From Allosphingosinicella vermicomposti (GTDB lineage Bacteria; Pseudomonadota; Alphaproteobacteria; Sphingomonadales; Sphingomonadaceae): a stretch of DNA of 64,000 nucleotides. The DNA lies in contig NZ_PXYJ01000001.1 in the NCBI RefSeq assembly GCF_003012815.1, forward strand, positions 310,001 through 374,000, given 5' to 3'. This document shows positions 53,973 through 63,800 of the stretch, in pieces. Positions within the stretch are counted from its first letter, which is position 1. The number at the start of each line of letters is the position of its first letter. The notes under the pieces were generated by a model. It ran no database searches, was not told the DNA's origin, and saw only the letters and a program-made list of their open reading frames with translations. Position numbers and translations under genes: made by a program.

Positions 53973-54746
53973 ATGGCTAATCCAGCTGCACATGGCGGTG
54001 ATAACCCGTATGGCCTGATGGCGGCGCTCGAGCAGGGCGGCACGATCGCCTGGGCGACCTTCATCATCCTCGTCGTGATGTCCGCCGCTTCCTGGTACAT
54101 CATGTTCACCAAGCTGTTCGAACAGCAGAAGATCCTGAACCAGGGCAAGCGCGTGCGCACCGCGTTCTGGCAGTCGGCGAACCTGCGCGAAGGCGCTGGC
54201 AAGCTCGACAAGAACAGCGCCTATCGTCAGATCGTCGACGATGGTCTCGTCGCTCAGGAACAGCACACGAAGCTCACCGATCCGATCGACCAGCATGACT
54301 GGATGCTCGGCTCGCTCGCTCGCAGCCAGGGCGCGATCGCCTCGAAGCTGTCGAACGGCCTTGCTCTGCTCGCCACCGTCGGTTCGACCGCGCCGTTCAT
54401 CGGCCTGTTCGGTACGGTTATCGGTATCTACCGCGCGCTCATCAAGATCGGCGCCGCCGGTCAGGCATCGATCGACGCCGTCGCCGGCCCGGTCGGTGAA
54501 GCGCTCATCATGACCGCACTCGGCCTCGCCGTGGCCGTTCCGGCCGTGCTTGGCTACAACTGGCTGATGCGCCGCAACAAGTCGGTTCTGGAAGAGCTCG
54601 CGCACTTCTCGAACGATCTGCATGGCTACATGATGTCGAATGGTGCGGTGAAGCCGATGTCGGCTGCCCGCGCTCCGGCCGCTGCCGCTGCCAAGCCGGT
54701 TGCTCCGGCCGCGAAGCCCGCGACCACGACGGGGCCGAAGGCCTAA
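53973..54746 (+). CDS. exbB: ExbB/TolQ-family proton channel protein
   Basis: This 257-aa protein starts at ATG 53973. Three membrane segments are visible: AWATFIILVVMSAASWYIMF, LLATVGSTAPFIGLFGTVIG and EALIMTALGLAVAVPAVLGY. The family core GSTAPFIGLFGTVIGI is intact. It energises TonB with ExbD. An Ala/Pro/Lys tail is added at the C-terminus. Confidence 0.94.
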   Translation: MANPAAHGGDNPYGLMAALEQGGTIAWATFIILVVMSAASWYIMFTKLFEQQKILNQGKRVRTAFWQSANLREGAGKLDKNSAYRQIVDDGLVAQEQHTKLTDPIDQHDWMLGSLARSQGAIASKLSNGLALLATVGSTAPFIGLFGTVIGIYRALIKIGAAGQASIDAVAGPVGEALIMTALGLAVAVPAVLGYNWLMRRNKSVLEELAHFSNDLHGYMMSNGAVKPMSAARAPAAAAAKPVAPAAKPATTTGPKA

Positions 54747-54852
54747 AGGAAGATCGGCCGGCGCCCCTTTGCGAGCGCCGGCCGCCCTTTCAGCGATTGA
54801 GTTTTAGCGCGGATCCGTCCGCGTCACGAATGATCAGGATAGGATATAGTCT

Positions 54853-55329
54853 ATGGCCATGAGTGTCGGCCCAGCGGAGGGTGGCGAAGATACCCCGATG
54901 TCGGACATCAACACGACGCCGCTCGTCGACGTCATGCTGGTGCTCCTCATCATCTTCCTCATCACTGTTCCCGTCGTGGTGCAGGCCGTCGATGTCGAGT
55001 TGCCGCAGGTGGAATTCGAACCGACGACGACCAAGCCGGAAAACGTGTCACTTTCGGTGCGTGCAACTGGCAATGAGTGCGAGGTCTATTGGGGCCTGGA
55101 GCGCGTCAACTCCCAGCAGCTGCTCGACAAGGCGGTGAAGAAGCTCGAGGACGAAATCGCGCGTCAGGGCGGCCCGGAAAATGTGACCGAGCTCCCCGAA
55201 GCCCATATCCGCGGTGACATCAACACGCCGTACCGTTGCATCGGCGGTGCCATCTTCACGATGCAGCGTGCGGGCTTCTCGCGCGTCGGCTTCATCTCCG
55301 AGCCCGCCCCGAAGGGCGGCGGCGCGTAA
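54853..55329 (+). CDS. exbD: ExbD-family protein, first copy
   Basis: This 158-aa protein starts at ATG 54853. The conserved SDINTTPLVDVMLVLLIIFL contains the membrane Asp that carries protons. The periplasmic part is longer than usual, with two Cys (NECEVYW and YRCIGGA) that could form a disulfide. Two different ExbD proteins after exbB are common in sphingomonads and xanthomonads. It lies 26 bp before the second copy. Confidence 0.92.
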   Translation: MAMSVGPAEGGEDTPMSDINTTPLVDVMLVLLIIFLITVPVVVQAVDVELPQVEFEPTTTKPENVSLSVRATGNECEVYWGLERVNSQQLLDKAVKKLEDEIARQGGPENVTELPEAHIRGDINTPYRCIGGAIFTMQRAGFSRVGFISEPAPKGGGA

Positions 55330-55355
55330 CGGCAAGTTTCTAGGAGTATATTGAA

Positions 55356-55781
55356 ATGGCGATGTCAGCGGGAAGCGCCGAAGGCGAACCGATGATGGAT
55401 ATCAACACGACGCCGCTTATCGACGTCATGTTGGTGCTCCTCATCATGTTCATCATCACCATTCCCATTCAGACGCACGCGGTGAAGCTCGACCTTCCGG
55501 TCGACAGCCGGACCAACACGCCGCCGCCGGTCGATCCGGTGAAGAACAAGATCGTCATTGAAACGTCGGGCCAGATCCTCTGGAATGGCGCCGCGGTCGA
55601 CGAGACGACTCTTCGCCAATATCTCGACCTGACGACGACGATGAACCCGGTTCCGGAACTGCATCTGCAGCCCTATCCGGACGCGCGTTACGAAGTCGTC
55701 GACCAGGTGCTCGCGATTACCAAGCGTGCCAATGTCGAAAAGATGGGCTTCGTCGGAAACGAGCAATACGGCAATTTCTAA
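55356..55781 (+). CDS. exbD: ExbD-family protein, second copy
   Basis: This 141-aa protein starts at ATG 55356. MDINTTPLIDVMLVLLIMFI includes the proton-carrying Asp. The periplasmic domain ends RANVEKMGFVGNEQYGNF and has standard length without Cys. It shares only the membrane part closely with the preceding ExbD, so the two are not a recent duplication. A terminator follows. Confidence 0.93.
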   Translation: MAMSAGSAEGEPMMDINTTPLIDVMLVLLIMFIITIPIQTHAVKLDLPVDSRTNTPPPVDPVKNKIVIETSGQILWNGAAVDETTLRQYLDLTTTMNPVPELHLQPYPDARYEVVDQVLAITKRANVEKMGFVGNEQYGNF

Positions 55782-55807
55782 GCCTTAGCTCTTTCGCAAA
55801 GCAGAAT

Positions 55808-55835
55808 AAGGGCGGCTCTTTAAGGGCCGCCCTTT
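55808..55835 (+). terminator. Intrinsic terminator of the tonB-exbBDD operon
   Basis: AAGGGCGGC and GCCGCCCTT form a stem around TCTTTAAGG, followed by TTCTTTT. Confidence 0.88.
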
Positions 55836-56029
55836 TCTTTTGGCGGCTCCAGTCTGCGATACGGCGCTTTGACTTGGGCTGACGATCGGACAAGATATAC
55901 AAAGGCATCTGTCCGCACCGAGCGATGCTCCCAAGGGGCACCGCTTCGCAGCGCTGACTGACAGCGTTGAGGTGGACGGATGCCGTGAAGCGATATCTTC
56001 GCACGTTTTCCGTTTGGAGGGGGTATTTA

Positions 56030-56196
56030 ATGAGTTTTAAAGTAGGTGATACGGCGCAACTGCGTTCGGGCGGTCCAGTCATGACCCTCGGCTCAGAGAC
56101 GATCGGGGCAGTTGGGAGTGCCACTGGTTTGTCGATGGCGAGCCTAAGTGGCACACGTTTAAGCCCGACATGTTGAAGTTGGTCAGCCCGCGCTGA
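56030..56196 (+). pseudogene. Frameshifted YodC-like (DUF2158) gene
   Basis: ATG 56030 follows a strong GGAGGGGG ribosome site. The first frame reads MSFKVGDTAQLRSGGPVMTL, the YodC/DUF2158 N-terminus, but then drifts to a stop at 56176. From about 56115 the +1 frame continues the family with ECHWFVDGEPKWHTFKPDML and KLVSPR, ending with TGA at 56194. One base is missing near GTTGGG (56111-56116); adding a T restores AVWECHW. It is either a recent pseudogene or a sequencing error. Confidence 0.75.
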
Positions 56197-56408
56197 AACA
56201 ACTGACAAGATCATAAGCGGCGAGCCAGCCAGCCCTGTTCGGTGAATGGAAATACGCTCGGGGAGCGTAAAGCGCTCCGCCTTCCGGGTTGGCGAGGCAA
56301 TCCATGACGTCGTCTCACCACGCCATGTGAGGCACGGGCGCATCTTCAATCCAGAAGGCGCGGACGACTTCGGCGTCGCGTAGATAAAGCGGGCGTCGAG
56401 CGCCGGAA

Positions 56409-56726
56409 TTGATCAGCGACGGTCTGGTAAAGGAACCGGCTGCCAGGTCTCGTCGTTCGCTGTTCATGGTCTATGCCGCAATCCCGCTCATCATATTGGG
56501 CGCGCTGGGATATATGTTCTGGCGCGCTGCGGCTCGGATGCGCTGGGACCGCATCCGTAATGAGCGGCAGGCGACGCGCGGCCGCCACGCCTTCACTCGC
56601 TTCCACCGCGCCCGTTTTCTCCTCGACAAAGCCTTTAAACCCCGGCTGGACGAGCCGCGCTGGCAAGCCGAACTTCGCCGTCGTCTGGAGCGAGCGGGCT
56701 CGCGTTCGGACCGTTCCGGACGCTAG
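56409..56726 (+). CDS. Possible small basic membrane protein
   Basis: TTG 56409 gives 105 aa; ATG 56466 gives 86 aa and may be the true start. One membrane segment (FMVYAAIPLIILGALGYMFW) is followed by a strongly basic region rich in Arg (WRAAARMRWDRIRNERQAT). No ribosome site stands out and no family was recognised. It may be a real orphan or chance. Confidence 0.35.
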   Translation: MISDGLVKEPAARSRRSLFMVYAAIPLIILGALGYMFWRAAARMRWDRIRNERQATRGRHAFTRFHRARFLLDKAFKPRLDEPRWQAELRRRLERAGSRSDRSGR

Positions 56727-56855
56727 ACGATGTGCCTTATAAGGCTCGCTTCAATCCTGTGACCCTAATCGACGAGCAGCAAGTTTGAGCCTGAGCTTGC
56801 TTTCGGCTCGATTTGCGCGGGCGCGGGCGTGACAGTTTTCACGGTTCGTGACCGC

Positions 56856-57407
56856 TTAAGTCAGCGCCGCCCTTAGCTGCTCGGCAAGGGCGTCGAGCAC
56901 GGAGAGATCGACCGCATCGGCAGTCTTCTCTTCCGCGCTGGGCAACTGCACGTAGCAGGTATCGCACCAATTCATGTGGAAATAGGCAGCCATACGCTCA
57001 AAGGGCACGGTAAAGCCGTCCGGAAGCGCAGGGTCAGTGCCGCTGGCCAGCAGCCAGGCATGGCGGCCTTCCAATTGCCGGCCGCGCCGAGCTTGATCGC
57101 GATCGCCAAGCAGATCGGTCAGACGGTCGAAGAGCGTCTTCATGACGCCGCTCATCGCATACCAGTAAACCGGCGTGGCAAACAGGATATGGCGGTTGGC
57201 GAGCAGGTGCGTGACGATCTGATCGAATGCGTCGCGCTGATGCGCCGTCCGGTAATCGAAGGGATGGAGGTTCATGTCCGCCAGATCGATCGTCTCAACC
57301 GTCAATGGCCGCAAGCGTTCGGCGAGGGCATTGGTCAGGGCTGCGGTGCGCCCGTCGTTGCGGGCGGCGCCGCTAATGATCAGCAGATCGGCGCCCGCAA
57401 TCGTCAT
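56856..57407 (-). CDS. Flavodoxin-like NAD(P)H-dependent oxidoreductase
   Basis: This 183-aa protein starts at ATG 57407. The fold starts DLLIISGAARNDGRTAALTN (FMN phosphate loop) and has FATPVYWYAMSGVMKTLFDR, the second FMN loop typical of NADPH-dependent FMN reductases. It overlaps the upstream ABC exporter gene by 4 bp and is probably cotranscribed. The substrate is unknown. Confidence 0.85.
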   Translation of the reverse strand: MTIAGADLLIISGAARNDGRTAALTNALAERLRPLTVETIDLADMNLHPFDYRTAHQRDAFDQIVTHLLANRHILFATPVYWYAMSGVMKTLFDRLTDLLGDRDQARRGRQLEGRHAWLLASGTDPALPDGFTVPFERMAAYFHMNWCDTCYVQLPSAEEKTADAVDLSVLDALAEQLRAALT

Positions 57408-59176
57408 GCCGCCAATCCTTCGAATTGCAGCCGCGCCAGGCGAGCATAGAGGCCGCCTGCAACGCTCAAACTGTCATGCGTGCCTTCTTCGACGATCCGG
57501 CCGCCATCCATCACAATGATCCGGTCGGCGCGGCGGACGGTGGCGAGGCGATGGGCGATAACGATGGTGGTGCGTCCGCCCATCAATCGTTCAAGCGCGG
57601 CCTGGACGAGCTGCTCCGATTCCGCATCCAGTGCCGATGTCGCTTCATCGAGCAGCAACAGCGGTGCGTCGCGCAGGAGCGCGCGGGCGATGGCAATGCG
57701 TTGACGCTGCCCGCCGGAAAGGCGCGCTCCGCCTTCGCCCAGATAGGTGTCGAGCCCATCGGGCAGCGCCTTCAGAAACGCGGCGGCATTGGCTGCTTCG
57801 GCGGCGGCCCAAAGATCCGCGTCCGGCGCATCCCAGCGGCCATAACGCAGATTGTCGCGCGCGCTGGCGGCAAAGATCATGGTTTCCTGCGGCACGACCG
57901 CGATGCGGGCACGCACATCGGAAGGGTCGGCATCGCGCAGGTCGATCCCGTCCATCCGCACGGTGCCCGTTTCCGGGTCATAAAAACGCTGCGCAAGCTG
58001 GAAGAGGGTGGTCTTCCCCGCGCCGGACGGGCCCACGACCGCCAGCGTCTCGCCGGGCTTTACAGCGAGCGAGAATTGATCGAGCGCGCTCATTTCCGGC
58101 CGCGTCGGATAGCGGAACGACACCTTCTCGAATTGGAGGGTGCCAATGCCCGGGGACGGAAGGAGGAGCGGCACCGGCGGCGCCTTGATCTCCGGAACTT
58201 CGTTCAACAACTCGTTGAGCCGCCCGGCCGCGCCGCTGCCGCGTAGCAATTCGCCATAAACTTCGCTCAAGGCGCCGAACGCCCCGGCGACAAGACCGCC
58301 GGTCAGCACGAAAGCGGCGATGGTGCCACCGGTCAGACGTCCGGCCTGAACGTCCATCGCGCCCTGCCACATGACCAGCGTAATCGCCCCGAAGATGAGC
58401 GCGATCACGATCGCCGTCATTGCGGCGCGCAGCGCGATGCGGGCGCGGGCGGTACGGAAGACGCGTTCGACCGCACCTTGGAAGCGGCCTGCCTCGCGAT
58501 TTTCTTGGCCAAAGCCCTGGACGATCTTCATCGCGCCCAGCACTTCATCGACCATCGCGCCGACATCCGCCACGCGATCCTGACTGTCCCGAGAAACCGC
58601 GCGTACCTTCCGTCCCAAAACGATGATGGGGACGAGCACCAAAGGAATGCCAAGCAGCAACATGCCGGTCAGCTTGGGCGACAGGGCGAAAAGATAGATG
58701 AGCCCGCCAATCCCCATCACGATGTTGCGGAGCGCCACCGATACGGACGATCCCACGACGCCCTCGATAATTGTCGTGTCGGCAGTCAGACGCGACGCGA
58801 TTTCGGACGGGCGGTTCTCCTCGAAGAACCGCGGCGCGAGGCGCAGGAGATTGTCCTGCACGGCAATCCGGATGTCCGCGACCACGCGTTCGCCGAGCCA
58901 GGATACGAAGTAGAAACGAAATGCCGTCGCGATCGCCATCACGACCACGACGAACAGCAGATATTGGAACCACCGGCCGATATCGCCGCCCGCCGATCCG
59001 AAGCCGCGGTCGATGATCAAGCGAAAGGCGTTCGGGATAGCGAGCGTTGCGCCCGCCGACACGAGCAGGGACAGCGCCGCCAAGGCTATCCGCCCCTTAT
59101 AGCGCGCGGTGAATCGCCAGATCATGGCGAGGTTGCCGAAGCTGCGTTCGGCGGGGGCTGGGGCCGTATCTGCCAT
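57404..59176 (-). CDS. ABC exporter (fused permease-ATPase)
   Basis: The start is ATG 59176 (MADTAPAPAERSFGNLAMIW), giving 590 aa; the frame upstream enters a repeat. Six membrane segments form an ABC type-1 exporter domain. The ATPase domain has Walker A GPSGAGKTTLF near residue 385, signature LSGGQRQRIAIARALL, Walker B LLLLDEATSALD and the switch His in VIAHRLATVR. It resembles MsbA/ABCB-type half transporters that work as homodimers. Substrate not predictable. Confidence 0.9.
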   Translation of the reverse strand: MADTAPAPAERSFGNLAMIWRFTARYKGRIALAALSLLVSAGATLAIPNAFRLIIDRGFGSAGGDIGRWFQYLLFVVVVMAIATAFRFYFVSWLGERVVADIRIAVQDNLLRLAPRFFEENRPSEIASRLTADTTIIEGVVGSSVSVALRNIVMGIGGLIYLFALSPKLTGMLLLGIPLVLVPIIVLGRKVRAVSRDSQDRVADVGAMVDEVLGAMKIVQGFGQENREAGRFQGAVERVFRTARARIALRAAMTAIVIALIFGAITLVMWQGAMDVQAGRLTGGTIAAFVLTGGLVAGAFGALSEVYGELLRGSGAAGRLNELLNEVPEIKAPPVPLLLPSPGIGTLQFEKVSFRYPTRPEMSALDQFSLAVKPGETLAVVGPSGAGKTTLFQLAQRFYDPETGTVRMDGIDLRDADPSDVRARIAVVPQETMIFAASARDNLRYGRWDAPDADLWAAAEAANAAAFLKALPDGLDTYLGEGGARLSGGQRQRIAIARALLRDAPLLLLDEATSALDAESEQLVQAALERLMGGRTTIVIAHRLATVRRADRIIVMDGGRIVEEGTHDSLSVAGGLYARLARLQFEGLAA

Positions 59177-59253
59177 GGTGCCGCGCGTAGCAGTGCGGCG
59201 GTCCGGGCTCAATGATATTTGCCCTGGATTAGCTTCTATCAGCTCAAACCTTG

Positions 59254-59330
59254 CCGCTAGGGCTGAGCCTGTCGAAGCCCGGGGTGCATCGTGCATTGCC
59301 CACGCCCTTCGACAAGCTCAGGGCTAGCGG
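59254..59330. repeat. REP-like inverted repeat, family B
   Basis: The arms CCGCTAGGGCTGAGCCTGTC and GACAAGCTCAGGGCTAGCGG are inverted. Here the usual CCC/GGG positions are swapped in both arms, preserving stem pairing. It lies before the divergent phaZ gene. Confidence 0.8.
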
Positions 59331-59378
59331 GGAGGGTGTATTGAAAGCATATCTCTCACTCAGCTCCCCCAACTCATC

Positions 59379-59459
59379 GTCACCCCAGAGAAAGCCGGGG
59401 TCTCAAGCCGGAAAAGGCGCTTATCCGTGACGAGATTCTAGCTTTCGCCGGGATGACGC
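59379..59459. repeat. REP-like pair, family A (degenerate)
   Basis: ACCCCAGAGAAAGCCGGGGT has lost part of its stem, and the inverse arm CTAGCTTTCGCCGGGATGAC is also decayed. It lies about 50 bp from a family B copy. Confidence 0.7.
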
Positions 59460-59552
59460 AGTTTGGAACGTTCCAAGCCAGTTCATGTTTGAAACCTATA
59501 GCTTTTCAGGCGTCAGTCGCGCTATTGCAGTGCAGCACGGGCGGGAGGTTCA

Positions 59553-60773
59553 ATGCTTTACGACGCTTATGAATTTCAGCGGTCGCTGCTTGCGGGGGCG
59601 AGCACGCTGGCGAATATCGGCGCGGGCTGGATGCAAAATCCCGCCAATCCTTTTTCTTACAGCGCGATGGGACCGGTCGTGTCCTCGGCGCTCGATGTAT
59701 TCGCCCACGCCGCCGCGCCTCGCGGCAAGCCCGAATTCGGCCTTGATAAGACAATGATCGATGGCCGCGAGGTAGCGGTGCACGAGGAAATCGTCCTTCG
59801 GAAACCCTTTGGCCAGTTGAAGCGCTTCCGCCGCGATGGAGCGGACGGGTCGCCTAAGCTGCTGATCGTCGCGCCCATGTCGGGACATTTTGCAACGCTG
59901 TTACGCGCAACGGTCGAACGGATGCTGCCCGGCCATGATGTCTACATCACCGATTGGCGTGATGCGAAATTGGTGCCGGTGGAAGAGGGGCGCTTCGACC
60001 TCGACGACTATATCGATTATCTCATTGCTTTTCTGGATCATATCGGTCCGGGCGCGCATATGCTGGCCGTCTGCCAGCCGTCAGTTCCCGCTTATGCTGC
60101 GGTCGCGCTGATGAACGAAGACAAGCATCCGGCCACGCCGCGCACGCTCACCATGATGGGCGGTCCGATCGACACGCGTAAGGCGCCGACGGCCGTGAAC
60201 CTGCTCGCCACGCAGCGCCCGCATGCCTGGTTCGAGCAAAATGCCATCGCCACCGTGCCTTATTCCTATCCCGGCGCGGGGCGGAAGGTCTATCCCGGCT
60301 TCCTTCAATTGGCCGGCTTCATGACCATGAACCTTGGCAATCACCTGATGAGCCATTGGGAGATGTTCAAGCATCTCGTCGAGGGCGATGGCGAAAGCGC
60401 GGATGCGACCAAGGCCTTTTACGAGGAATATCGATCGGTTTGCGACATGACCGAGGAATTCTACCTTCAGACGGTGGACGTCGTTTTTCAGCGCCACCTG
60501 CTTCCCAAGGGCGAAATGGAGCATCGCGGGCGGCTGGTGAAACCGGGCGCGATCACCGACACGGCGATCCTCGCCATCGAGGGCGAGCGTGACGATATTT
60601 CCGGTATCGGCCAAACCAAGGCGGCGCTCGACATGGCGACGAAGTTACCCAAGGATATGAAGAAATATCATATGGCCAAGGGTGTCGGCCATTACGGCAT
60701 ATTCCATGGCAGCAAATGGCGGGGCAAGATCGCGCCCGTGCTCGAACAATGGATCATGGACCATAATCGCTAG
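59553..60773 (+). CDS. phaZ: Intracellular polyhydroxyalkanoate depolymerase PhaZ
   Basis: This 406-aa protein starts at ATG 59553. The N-terminus MLYDAYEFQRSLLAGASTLA is characteristic. VCQPSVPAYAAVALM is the intracellular-PhaZ version of the lipase box, with candidate nucleophile Ser177. Other blocks are VYITDWRDAKLVPVEEGRFD and MMGGPIDTRKAPTAVN, and the catalytic His is probably in GVGHYGIFHG. It degrades stored PHA granules. No PHA synthase lies in the window. Confidence 0.93.
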   Translation: MLYDAYEFQRSLLAGASTLANIGAGWMQNPANPFSYSAMGPVVSSALDVFAHAAAPRGKPEFGLDKTMIDGREVAVHEEIVLRKPFGQLKRFRRDGADGSPKLLIVAPMSGHFATLLRATVERMLPGHDVYITDWRDAKLVPVEEGRFDLDDYIDYLIAFLDHIGPGAHMLAVCQPSVPAYAAVALMNEDKHPATPRTLTMMGGPIDTRKAPTAVNLLATQRPHAWFEQNAIATVPYSYPGAGRKVYPGFLQLAGFMTMNLGNHLMSHWEMFKHLVEGDGESADATKAFYEEYRSVCDMTEEFYLQTVDVVFQRHLLPKGEMEHRGRLVKPGAITDTAILAIEGERDDISGIGQTKAALDMATKLPKDMKKYHMAKGVGHYGIFHGSKWRGKIAPVLEQWIMDHNR

Positions 60774-60842
60774 TTGCTCGTTTCAGACGCGGCCCATCTC
60801 GGGGCTGACAAATAAGATCGCCTAAGGGCGTAAAGGGGTTTG

Positions 60843-63800
60843 GTGGCGAGCGGGTCTTCGGTCATTCCGACTTATCTGGCGGGCGGCGGCGAAATGGGGG
60901 ATCGGATCCGGTCCCACGATTGGTCGCGCACGCCGCTGGGCGACCCGAATGAATGGCCGCTGGCGCTGCGGACCGCTCTGGGCATCTGTCTCCACTCGAG
61001 CTTTCCGACGGCCATCTATTGGGGTTCTGACCTCCATCTGTTGTACAATGACGCCTGGGCACCCATTCCGGCCGACCGTCACCCCTGGGCGCTCGGTCGG
61101 CCCGGTGCCCAAGTCTGGGCGGACATATGGGCCATCGTCGGGCCGCAGCTCGAAAAGGTTATGGCGACGGGCGAGGGCTTTTCGGCCTTCAACCAGATGC
61201 TGCCGATGGAGCGCGACGGCGTCCCCCAGGAAACCTATTGGACGTACAGTTTCACGCCCATTCGCGATGAAAATGGCGTTGTCGCCGGTGTGCTCAACCA
61301 AGGCCATGAAATGACCGCGCAGATCGTGGCGGAGCGCGCTTTGCGTGAAAGCCAGGAGCGGCTGGAACTGGCGCTCAGTGCATCGAACAGTGTCGGCACG
61401 TGGGACTGGGACATCGCCAATGATCGCGTCACTGCGGACGAGCGCTTCGCGCATATCTACGGCGTCGATCCCGAGCAGGCGGCGCGCGGTGCGCCGATCA
61501 CGGATTTTTTCAGCGGCATTCACCCCGGCGATATTGGCAGCGTTCAGGGGCGCATTGCTGAAATTTTGAAGACCGGCGAGCTGTTTTCTGAAGAATATCG
61601 GCTGGTCCAGCCCGATGGCTCCATCCGCTGGGTCGCCGCCCGGGGCAGAGCCGTCCTCGACGAACAAGGGAAGGCGATCCGCTTTCCGGGTGTAACGTTC
61701 GACATCACCCAGCGCAGGCTCGCCGAAGAAACGATCCGCGAGGCGAAGGAGCGGCGCGATTTCATCTTTTCGCTGTCGGAGCGTCTGCGCGCATCGAGCG
61801 ATTCCGATACGATCCTCTCAACCGCAGCCGAGGCGCTCGGGCGTCAGCTTGGCATTGACCGTGCTGGCTTCTACCGGACCGAGGGCGACGCGATGGTCTT
61901 TGGCCCCGGCTGGAGCGCGGGCCGCCTGCCTGTGCGGAAAGGGCGCACCGACAGCGCCCGTTACGGCGACTATTACAACCGCACGATCCGTAGCGGAAAG
62001 ACGATGTGGTTCGAAGACAGCCTCGCCGATCAAAATCTGGCGATGACCGATTTCGCCAAATTCGGCATTCGGGCCGCGATTGGCGTGCCCGTCGTGCGCG
62101 ACGGCATCTGGCTTTCAGGACTCTACATCAACCACCAGGATCCGCACGCCTGGAGCGCGGAAGACATCGCCTTGGCCGAAGAAGTGGCCGAGCTGACCTG
62201 GGACGCCGTCGCACGCGCGGAGGCCGCCGACGCTCTGCGCCAGAGCGAGGAAAAATTCCGCGGCATCGCCAATTCGATCAACCAGATGATCTGGTCGACG
62301 CAACCGGACGGCTATCACGATTATTATAATGACCGCTGGTACGAATATACCGGCGTCCCCTACGGATCGACCGATGGCGCGGGCTGGAACGACATGTTCC
62401 ATCCCGACGATCAGGAGCGCGCCTGGGGCGTCTGGCGGGAATGCCTGGAAACGGGCGAGCCTTATCATATCGAATATCGCCTGCGTCATCGTAGCGGCGA
62501 TTATCGCTGGGTGCTCGGCCGTGCCCAGCCGGTGCGTGACGCCCATGGCGCGATCACCCGCTGGTTCGGTACTTGCACCGATATTCACGAGCTGAAGGTC
62601 GCTGAAGACCGCCAGGCCTTCCTGCTGGAATTGAACGATATTCTACGTGGCGTTTCCGATCCGCGCGCCGGAACCATGGCCGCTGCCGAGGCTCTTGGCC
62701 GCCATTTGCGCGTCGCCCGCGCGGGCTATGGCGACGTGGACGCGAGCGGTGAAATCGTCCGCGTGGAACGGGATTGGACGGCGCGCGATGATGTGCCGAA
62801 TCTTGCGGGCGAAGCGCGTATCCTCGACGGCTTCGGCCCCGCCATCGTTGCCGAGCTCCGCGCCGGGCACAGCCTGGTCGTCGACGATTTCCGCACCGAT
62901 CCGCGCGCGGGGCCTGCTTATGCGGAAACATGGGACAGTATCGGTTGCCGAGCCCTGATCGTCGTGCCGCTTGTCTCGGAAGGACAGCTGCGCGCGCTCT
63001 TTTACCTTCACGAGCCCGAGCCCCGGGCGTGGACGGCGGACGATGTGACGCTCGCCAATGATGTCGCCCAGCGCACCTGGGATGCCGTCGAGCGTGCCCG
63101 TGCCCAGCAGGCGCTCCGGCAGCTGAACGCCACGCTGGAAGAACGCGTGCTCGAACGCACCGCGGAGCTCGAACGCACCCAGGCCGCGCTTCGCCAATCG
63201 CAGAAGATGGAGGCGATCGGCCAGCTGACCGGTGGCATCGCGCACGATTTCAACAATATGCTCGCCGTCGTGATCGGTGGGTTGAACCTCCTTCAGCGCC
63301 GCTTGGCCAAGGGTGAAACCGACGTCGCCAAATATATCGACGCGTCGATGGAAGGGGCGACGCGGGCGGCATCGCTGACACAGCGCCTCTTGGCTTTTTC
63401 ACGCCAGCAGCCGCTCCAGCCCGAGCCGATCAATGCCAACCGCATGGTGGCGGGCATGACCGAGCTTCTGACCCGTACGCTTGGGGAAGACGTGCGCGTC
63501 GAAACCGTCCTGTCGGCGGGTCTTTGGAAGGCCAATGCGGACCTTGGCCAGCTCGAAAACGCGGTCCTCAATCTTTCCGTCAACGCGCGCGATGCCATGC
63601 CGGGCGGCGGTAAGCTCACGATCGAGACCGGCAACGCCCATATCGACGACGATTATGCCCGCGATTACGAGATACAGAGCGGCCAATATGTGATGATCGC
63701 GGTCAGCGACACCGGTTCCGGCATGCCGCCCGACGTCATTGAAAAAGCGTTCGATCCCTTTTTCACGACGAAGAGCGTCGGCAAGGGCACCGGCCTTGGC

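Noticed and set aside
55836-56029. Possible gene remnant between the tonB terminator and the DUF2158 pseudogene
   Set aside because: Frames on both strands are short and lack start signals or family resemblance.
58478-59215. Plus-strand ORF of 245 codons opposite the ABC exporter
   Set aside because: It mirrors the exporter's membrane region and has no ribosome site or domain.
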